NCBI GenBank assembly: GCA_965178125.1 | Contig: OZ237747.1 | Location: 310,001 to 374,000 of the forward strand | From: Bilabrum cf. latius | Lineage: Eukaryota > Bigyra: Bicosoecida > Bigyra > Bicosoecida | Direction of reading: 5' to 3' | DNA length: 64,000 nucleotides | Shown here: positions 57,401 through 64,000 of the stretch, in pieces | Numbering within the stretch: the first letter of the stretch is position 1 | Layout of the letters: each line of letters opens with the position of its first letter | The notes under the pieces: generated by a model | Told to the model about the DNA's origin: nothing | Seen by the model: only the letters and a program-made list of their open reading frames with translations | Databases searched by the model: none | Made by a program: the position numbers and the translations under genes

Positions 57401-60400
57401 CCGTGCGCTGGGACAAGCCTCCACTACCTAGGCTGGACTGGACCCGACTGCAGTCGCACAGCACCCCGACGAGATTGCCGAGCAGGTGCGGCGCATCGCG
57501 GGACTGAGCGGCGCAGCAGGGGGCATGCTACCTAGAATTTTACCGCTCCCAAGGCGCTAGGACCCGGCAAAGACAGGCGATTTAAGCGCTGCAGCTTCAA
57601 CTTCAACGGAAGCAGGCATGGCCACAAATGAGGCAGGCCCGGATAGTGCCGGCACGGGTGGGCATTACTAGAACGACGAAAACGCCGCTGTGTCTGAGGT
57701 GCTCTACGCATCTCGAGACTCTTTGTCGGCGTCTCTGAACTGGTGCACAGCCCCTTCGGAATGTGCACCAACCGCAGGGGGTCCGAAACAGAAGCAGCTG
57801 CAGGGTCTCACGGGAGTGGAGCCAGCAGAGCAGCCGGTGTGGCGAGTACCCGATGAAGCCTCTGCACTTGCAGCTATCGCGTGGATCGTTCGTGGATGGG
57901 ACCCAGACATCATGACAGGCTGGGAGCTGGAGCGCGGATCGTGGGGCATCCTTCTGGAGAGATCCTCCTACCTCGGTGTCCCGCTGCACCTGTACCTCGC
58001 GAGGTGTCCGCCGGTGCCCCGGGCGGTCAGGTCCGTGGACCAAGGCAACACGAGAAGCATAGAGGCTCAGAATCATGACCTAGAGTATCCCGCTGGATTG
58101 AGTCCAACTAAGACTAGAACAGTGGTTCGTGATGCTGGTGCCAAGCTGCTAGGACCGGTGCCGGTCTTCTTGAGACGGCACATCCACCCGAGCTCAGTGT
58201 ATGGTCTGGGACCTGCCATCTACACGAAACCGTTTGGCAAGCTTCCGCGGGAGTCGATGGGATGCAGGCCTAGGGCACTTGGGATCGGAGGGGACGATGT
58301 GTTCAGCCGGCGCTGGCTCGGTGGCAGGCTGGTGCTGAACGGCTGGAGGATCGCGCGTGGCGAAGTGAAGCTCTCTCGGTTCATGCTAGAGGACTGTGTT
58401 TGCGCCGTGCTAGGAGTCAGCCTGCCCCGACCTTCCAACAGGGCCGTGACGGAGATGCTGCTGGGCAACGATGGCAAGGTTGCTCCCTCCGGGCCGCTAG
58501 TTGCTGTGCTGTGCCGCCGCAGTGCCGCGGTTCTTCAAGTGCTGAGTCGGATGGACGTGCTGGGCAGGAGCTGCGAGATGGCGCGACTGCTGGGAATCGA
58601 GCTGGAGGCAGTGCTTAGGAGAGGCAGTCAGTACAGAGTCGAAGCAGTCATGCTACGGATTGCTCGCCCCCTCGGGCTCGTGGCACCCTCGCCACACCCA
58701 TCCGAAGTAGCGTAGCAAGCTGCCCTCGAGGTGTAGCCACTCATCGATGAGCCGGACAGTCGTTGGTGGACGCATCCCATGGCAGTGCTGGACTTTGCTT
58801 CGCTGTATCCATCCGTGATCATAGCTCACAACCTATGCTATTCGACGTGCCTAGGGCGCGTGCAGGACTACGACGATCCGAACGAAGCTTAGCCGGAGCG
58901 AAAGTAGCCGTCGCAAAATGCAAACGTAGACGAGCCTGGGTCTTTGCAAGATGTGGGTGCAAGCGGAGACCAGGGTCATTTGCAGGGGCAGCTGGGGCCT
59001 TTCACGTTCACTCCCCACCCTGGGGCACTTGCCTCACTGGTAGAGCACGGCCAGGTGCTCATGTCGCCGAATGGGGCACTCTTTGCTGCGCCAGGTGGCC
59101 GCGCTGGTATTCTGCCGCGCATGCTGCACGGTATCCTGCAGACCCGAGAGATGATCAAGAAGAGCATGAAGGCCGGAAAAGGGGCCATGAGTGCAGCGAG
59201 GCTGCGCCTCATGGACGCGCGGCAGTTCGCCCTCAAGATGGTCGCAAATGTGACGTATGGATACACGAGCGCCTCGTTCAGCGGCCGCATGCCCTGCGTC
59301 GAGCTAGCAGATGCCATCGTTGACACTGGGAAGCGCACTCTTGAGGCCTCCATGCGGGTGGCAGAAGGCACCGTGCGTTTGCAGGGCCGCCCAGCGGCAG
59401 GGCTTCCTCCGTCTAGGCCATCCCCCGCGAGCCCGGGGGCTCCGTCGGGAAGCAGCTGGCTGCCAGCCAGAGTTGTGTACGGAGACACGGACTCCATGTT
59501 TGTCGTACTTCCTGGTGCTGATCTGCAGTCCGCCTTTGATCGAGCCAACGCGCTCGCTACCGCTGTGAACGATAGGTGCCCCGAGCCTGTAAGACTCAAA
59601 ATGGAGAAGATATACTGGCCCGGAGTGCTTGCCAGCAAGAAGCGATACGCAGGATGGTGCTGGGAGAATCCGCCGCCATTGCAGAAGGCGCCTTTCCTGG
59701 AAATCAAGGGACTTGAAGCCATCCGTAGGGACTAGTGTCCACTGACTCAGAAGGCCATGTTTGCCGCCATGTGGGCGCTGGCAGCAGCCAGAGATCTGTC
59801 GCTCGCGCGCCTCATGCTATCGAACGTTTGGTCGCGACTCGAACAGCACGCAGCTGCCCTGGAAGACGTGACATATGCCAAAGAGGTGCGCTGGGGTACG
59901 TACAGGAACGAGTCAAGTCTTCCACCTGCTGCCATCGTTGCGGGCCAGAAGTTTCAGTCAGACCCGATGGGAGAGCCTCTTCGGGGCGAACGGGTATCGT
60001 TTGTCGTGGCCTATGCAGGCCCTGGTTCCTCGCTCAGGGAACAGTGCAGGGACGCGTTACGGATGCTAGGTGACGCGACCACCGTCCATGCAGGTGGCAG
60101 ATACTACCGAGAAAGAGCCACTGCCAAGGCAGTTGATCGGGCGGTAGGTCTCTCCGGGGCACCTGTCGTGCAGTGGTGCGCTGATGATGCCAGCGGGTCT
60201 CGAGTCTCTGGGTGGCGCGGCAAAGGGTGGTGGAAGCCGCCGATGCCACCAAGTATGATAGTATAGTCTAGAGTTAAATCAAGCTCAATGCGGGCCTCCG
60301 ACGCGCTTGTTAGCCGTGCGAGTCAGTGGGCAAGGACCAGCCAGCAGCTTGCAAGGCTCAGGCCTCTGGTCGGTGGTCTTGAGGCGAGGCCAAGCGCAGG

Positions 60401-61307
60401 GCTTGCGTTCGAGTCAGACGACATGCTGGCGGGTGCGAAGCGAATGTGGCGGGTCAACCTGATTGCGCCGTTACGGCCTTGTCGTCCAGAGCTGGAGCAA
60501 CGCGCCCTTCCGTACGTCCGTAGATGTATCCCGCAATCTGTAACGCAGGATTCCCATCGGCCGGATGCCGAGGGGGGTAATTTAGCAGGCGAGGGCCCTG
60601 GGAGCACAAGTATCGTCGTCGAATCGCGCATTTCATCGCCAGCTTCTCGGCGGAGGAAGGTAGAACACGCCACCTCCAGTCCTTTGCGCCCGCCACGAGC
60701 AGCTGGCTTGCCGCCGCAGCGAAGGGGGCGTTCTTCTGCCGCAAGCCACCATCCCTCCTCAAAGCAGACAGTCCTGCAGTCTCATTTTGAGCAGAACGCG
60801 TGCCCTTTGTGTCACAAGTCCAAGATGGGCCGGCACACTGTGCTGTGCGAGATATGCGGCAGCAGTCCCCAGGTGGCTGCAGCGGTGCTTCTGCGTCGAC
60901 GGCACAATGCAGAGAGGGCGCACTCGAAGCTCATGTAGCACTGCTACCGCTGCTGCGGCTCGACGGACCCGCAGGGCATCGCCGCGTCGTGTGAGGCGAT
61001 TGCATGTCCCGTGCTATCTAGGCGCAGGCATGCTTCTCGGCTGCTGGCCAGCGCTACCAGCGACCTGGCCGACTTTGCTGCGGAGGATTCGAGGGCAGCC
61101 GAGGCGCGCAGTCGTAGCACTGAAGGAGAGGAAGGCACAAGTTTAGCCAACAAAGGGGGGAGAGGTGGTAGTTCTGACGTAGTTGACTTGCTGCAGTCTC
61201 AATCCCAGTCACAGCTGGAGGCTAGCTCTGCTTGGGGACTGCAGGAACAACCGGCCGAACCGGCAGTACCCAAAACACTGCAAGACTAGCCCGGTATGCA
61301 ATGGTGA
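51439..61307 (+). CDS. REV3: DNA polymerase zeta catalytic subunit (REV3), two exons, 3258 aa
   Basis: A B-family translesion polymerase. Exon 1 is 51439-51492, the intron 92 bp (51493-51584), and exon 2 a 9.7-kb single frame with roughly 40 in-frame TAG codons. Landmarks: N-terminal [13 protein letters not shown] and [11 protein letters not shown]; a long disordered middle as in animal REV3[14 protein letters not shown]; exonuclease-like [16 protein letters not shown]; polymerase motif [13 protein letters not shown] (~2419); motif [18 protein letters not shown] (~2572); motif C YGDTDS (~2649); KKRYAGW. The C-terminal metal sites are CPLCHKSKM...CEIC (CysA) and CYRCCG...ACPVL (CysB, [4Fe-4S] and accessory-subunit site). 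A TAG sits just before CysB. The stop is TGA 61305-61307. Confidence 0.93.
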
Positions 61308-62412
61308 TGCACAGACAGCGCGGTGATGAGCGAGAGATAGGAATTAAGGGTCGAAGTATCAATAGTGCACATGCAATGGGCTGCAGATCTTGCATCAACT
61401 GCAACCAAACGCCAAGCCAGCAGTGGTCCCAGCTTCCAGCACAATGCGACTCGGCCTCCTCGCACGGGTAGGGGTTCATCACGCGAGCTCCGCTATTGCC
61501 CTGTCTCGCTATCAGTAGGGGTTCATCACGCGAGCTCCGCTATTGCCCCGTCTCGCTATCAGTCACACTTGGTCAAAATTCAGAGTGCTCCACCTCGTTC
61601 TCTTGCCACCTACGGCTGTAGCGCCGTATCCAACTTGGATTGTTACTGCCGATCCTTCCGATGACGGCCTCTAAATGGGGGGATTGAAACCTCTCCTACC
61701 CCCAATCCTAATCCGGAGCCCCTCCGGGCCCCACCGCCCACCTCCACATTCCTGCCCTGTCTGTGCCTCCCGCTTCATCCACCCCGTCCACCTTTCCTCC
61801 ATTCCGCGCACCCCCCTTTTCCTTCACCTCAATCACGCCACACGACTTGTCGACTCGCCCAAGCGCTGCACCCAACGCGCGATCTCAGCTTTAGAGGTGC
61901 AAGCCCCTCACGCACTGTGATCTCACGCTTTAGATCTAAACATGACATCTTGACTCCCATGAAGGCTCTTCGCAGACCCATCCTCATCACATAGACGCAA
62001 GTAGATCTACTTTTATTCGACACTTTGACGAATCAGCCTCTGGCTGCGTTGTACCAGCAACGCCACAGCCGTAGGCGAAAAAGAGTGCAAGGTGGGGGCA
62101 CCTCTCAGTCGCCCTTATCAGTGCTACTGCCAGTGGACTCGACCTGCCTCGCCCCAGCCTTAGAGCCTTTAGGTTCCACGGGCCCTCGCACCGTCAGCAC
62201 CTGCCCTTCGGCACACAGCCCTCCCAGATCCACCGACTGCGATCGGCTGTCCGCCAGCAGACCGTTGAGCACTGGTTCCCCATTGTGAGGTGGCCGCGCA
62301 CCACCCCACAGCAAACCCCCTTCACTCCATTCCTCTCACCCCCCACATCTTCACTCCTCTCACCCACCCCCCCGACGGCGGGGGCCGCAACCGCGCTCCA
62401 GCTTGGAGCACA
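61308..62412. other. Intergenic region without recognisable genes
   Basis: Contains a 47-bp tandem duplication and a pyrimidine-rich tract (about 61,690-61,860 and 62,280-62,400). No conserved coding frame, RNA gene or mobile element can be supported. Confidence 0.5.
61469..61562. repeat. 47-bp tandem duplication
   Basis: Two adjacent copies (61469-61515 and 61516-61562) that differ at one base. Confidence 0.9.
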
Positions 62413-62668
62413 CACACTTTTGGTCAAGAAGTCCGCCTTATTCCAGCCGAATACTCTGCAATTTGATTAGAAACCTTTTTGCATTAGCAGATGCGGGTGC
62501 TTTGTAGCAAGGTAGGCATAGCGCTTGCTATACTATCTGGACTCGCGCGCGGCTCTGCAACCGTGACACGAGTCGACATTGGCACGACTAGCAGTGGAAT
62601 AAGCATGCTGGCTGATACAATTGATACCGTAGGATCTGAGCTCGGTAGTCTGGCTCGCGAGCTAGTTC
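62413..62668 (+). repeat. Duplicate of 63392-63635 (promoter plus signal-peptide exon)
   Basis: From cacactttt to gagctagttc the sequence matches 63392-63635. It is essentially identical over the last ~185 bp, with an extra ~12 bp near 62,460-62,475. Homology stops abruptly at 62669. Confidence 0.92.
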
Positions 62669-62680
62669 TCACGGCGTAGC
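62491..62680 (+). pseudogene. 5' fragment of the secreted-protein gene at 63458
   Basis: Carries the same ATG and signal peptide (MRVLCSKVGIALAILSGLAR) and the next ~40 residues, then breaks into unrelated sequence after ARELV. The frame stays open only through TAG codons and a region that reads better on the other strand. Confidence 0.7.
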
Positions 62681-62689
62681 TCGTCCTCG

Positions 62690-63000
62690 TCATCGATCAG
62701 CCCCTGCTCTGCTCGCAGCTTCCAGAGCATCATCATCACCAATCTGGTTCTCAAAATCACTTCCAATTTCATCTGGGTACATGCTTGGTTCCACTGGAAA
62801 GTCAGCACAACTCGAGAAAGGGCGTCGGAGCTTGTCACACATACCGATCTTCGAAACTGCGATGTAGACTTCGCGGTCACATCGGGCCATTGCCTCAACT
62901 AAAAAGCTTTTTTGGGGTGGTAGCCCCGTCTTCCTGTCGTCACTGCAAGCCTTCAACACCGCGAAGAGCCGCTCCACCTCGGCACGAGAGCGGCAGCATT
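62690..63000 (-). CDS. Unassigned ORF fragment
   Basis: An open frame ends at TGA 62690-62692 and is preceded by a TAA upstream with no ATG near the beginning. It includes ERLFAVLKACSDDRKTG and EVYIAVSKIGMCDKLRRP and has protein-like composition with an acidic end. It may be the last exon or relic of a gene or transposon. No family is recognised. Confidence 0.3.
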
Positions 63001-63457
63001 AGGATGATCCGAACCATCTTAATCGCCGTCTGCATATTGCTGGCATTCTGCTTTGAGAATCTTCGCCTTACCTTGCCTACTACTCGAACTGGCCCTGCTG
63101 AAGCACTACTTTTTTTTCGAGATGACGCCACGATCACTGCCAACATAAGCCGCTCGGCCTCCAGCCTAAATGGCTCATCCTTGAATTTGTCGGCCTGCAA
63201 ATCTCCCCCTAAGCGACTAGTACACCGATTTAGATTTCTTCTTCTTGGTTTTCTACTGCTTCGGCTCTGCATCGATGGACCCCCTTTGGGCTAGGGGTCC
63301 CCTTTTGTTGATGAGACACCCCCCCGTGCTCAACCCCTTGGCCGGGCGGGGTCCGCCGCCCATTTTCCATTTTCCGTTAGGTCATTTTGGGCACACTTTC
63401 GGTCAAGAAGTCCGCCTTATTCCAGCCGAATACTCTGCAATACTTTTGCATTAGCAG

Positions 63458-64000
63458 ATGCGGGTGCTTTGTAGCAAGGTAGGCATAGCGCTTGCTATAC
63501 TATCTGGACTCGCGCGCGGCTCTGCAACCGTGACACGAGTCGACATTGGCACGACTAGCAGTGGAATAAGCATGCTGGCTGATACAATTGATACCGTAGG
63601 ATCTGAGCTCGGTAGTCTGGCTCGCGAGCTAGTTCGCACTCCTCAGGGAGTATTCTTTGACGCATACAGCACTGCTGGGGGGCGTGAGGTTCACATGGCG
63701 ACGTGTAACGACAGCACAAATGTCCCGGCAGCTCATGTAACCCCTGTAGAGCTAAATCCGGGCTTGTTTGGAGGCATTGCACCCGACATGTCCCCTTCCC
63801 TTGTCGCCTCGCCGTCGCTTCAGCTGATAGCGTACTCTGGTACTCGCAAGGGCAAACGGTGGCCGGCCGTGATCAACACAAGCGACTCGAATTCTGTTGG
63901 CTTTATCGGCGACAATCATTTCGGCGAGGGCGATTTTCCTGCTTCGACGGTTTCGGCCCCCCGTTTCGTTGGACGCAGCTCCAGAGGGTACGCTGCGGAA
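63458..64000 (+). CDS. Secreted protein, 5' part (3' end outside window)
   Basis: ATG at 63458 opens 181 codons without TAA or TGA up to the window edge. The N-terminus is a signal peptide (MRVLCSKVGIALAILSGLAR). Later segments such as MSPSLVASPSLQLIAYSG and GVFFDAYSTAGGREVHMAT, with NDST and NTSD sequons, suggest a glycosylated beta-rich ectodomain, perhaps a propeller as in the window's sialidase-like gene. That relation is an impression only. Confidence 0.65.
   Translation, partial: MRVLCSKVGIALAILSGLARGSATVTRVDIGTTSSGISMLADTIDTVGSELGSLARELVRTPQGVFFDAYSTAGGREVHMATCNDSTNVPAAHVTPVELNPGLFGGIAPDMSPSLVASPSLQLIAYSGTRKGKRWPAVINTSDSNSVGFIGDNHFGEGDFPASTVSAPRFVGRSSRGYAAE

Noticed and set aside
1-64000. 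TAG-interrupted genes as pseudogenes, or TAG as Leu or another residue
   Set aside because: TAA and TGA do not interrupt the same frames, motifs are intact, and positions with strongly conserved Gln (CCT6, kinesin, ABCC) do not fit Leu.
1-64000. tRNA, rRNA or other structured RNA genes
   Set aside because: None could be recognised by eye; absence is not proven.

Overview
Nuclear DNA of a GC-rich, gene-dense unicellular eukaryote. The protein set is purely eukaryotic: CCT chaperonin, TFIIF-alpha, kinesin-1, REV3, SEL1L, NADPH oxidase, ABCC transporter and UDP-glucose dehydrogenase. Introns are GT-AG and mostly about 90 bp. The lineage cannot be named from sequence alone. The key to reading the window is that TAG is not a stop: it interrupts nearly every conserved gene in frame, often at positions where homologues carry Gln, while genes end only in TGA or TAA. 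With TAG read as Gln, dozens of short ORFs fuse into about a dozen long genes, several of them one exon of 4-10 kb.

Layout. 1-2600 (-): 3'-truncated helical-repeat protein of unknown role. 2754-9866 (+): 2370-aa ABCC10-like transporter. 9956-13744 (-): NADPH oxidase with large disordered inserts. 13924-19683 (-): SEL1L/Hrd3-like ERAD protein. 19891-21792 (+): CCT6. 21973-23683 (-): UDP-glucose 6-dehydrogenase. These housekeeping genes are packed with 90-210 bp between them, and several pairs share a short bidirectional promoter region.

23.8-35.4 kb is an accessory, rearranged block. It holds a frameshifted secreted beta-propeller-like gene, an inverted repeat interrupted by a ~0.5 kb insertion with 15-bp flanking repeats, two paralogous C2H2 zinc-finger genes (11 and 14 near-identical fingers that differ almost only at DNA-contact residues), a Nup107-like gene that has lost its first exon, and a separate 5' fragment of that gene which still carries the exon.

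35.5-42.3 kb returns to single genes: a secreted sialidase/LamG-like protein, TFIIF-alpha, a tiny basic protein and a truncated ubiquitin protease. 42.6-44.0 kb is a 20/22-bp minisatellite, followed by a degenerate Ulp1/C48-like, probably transposon-derived gene. 45.5-61.3 kb carries kinesin-1, a WW-domain plus BUB1-like kinase gene and a 3258-aa REV3 (DNA polymerase zeta) gene. 61.3-64.0 kb is mostly noncoding with recent duplications, ending in a secreted-protein gene that runs off the window.
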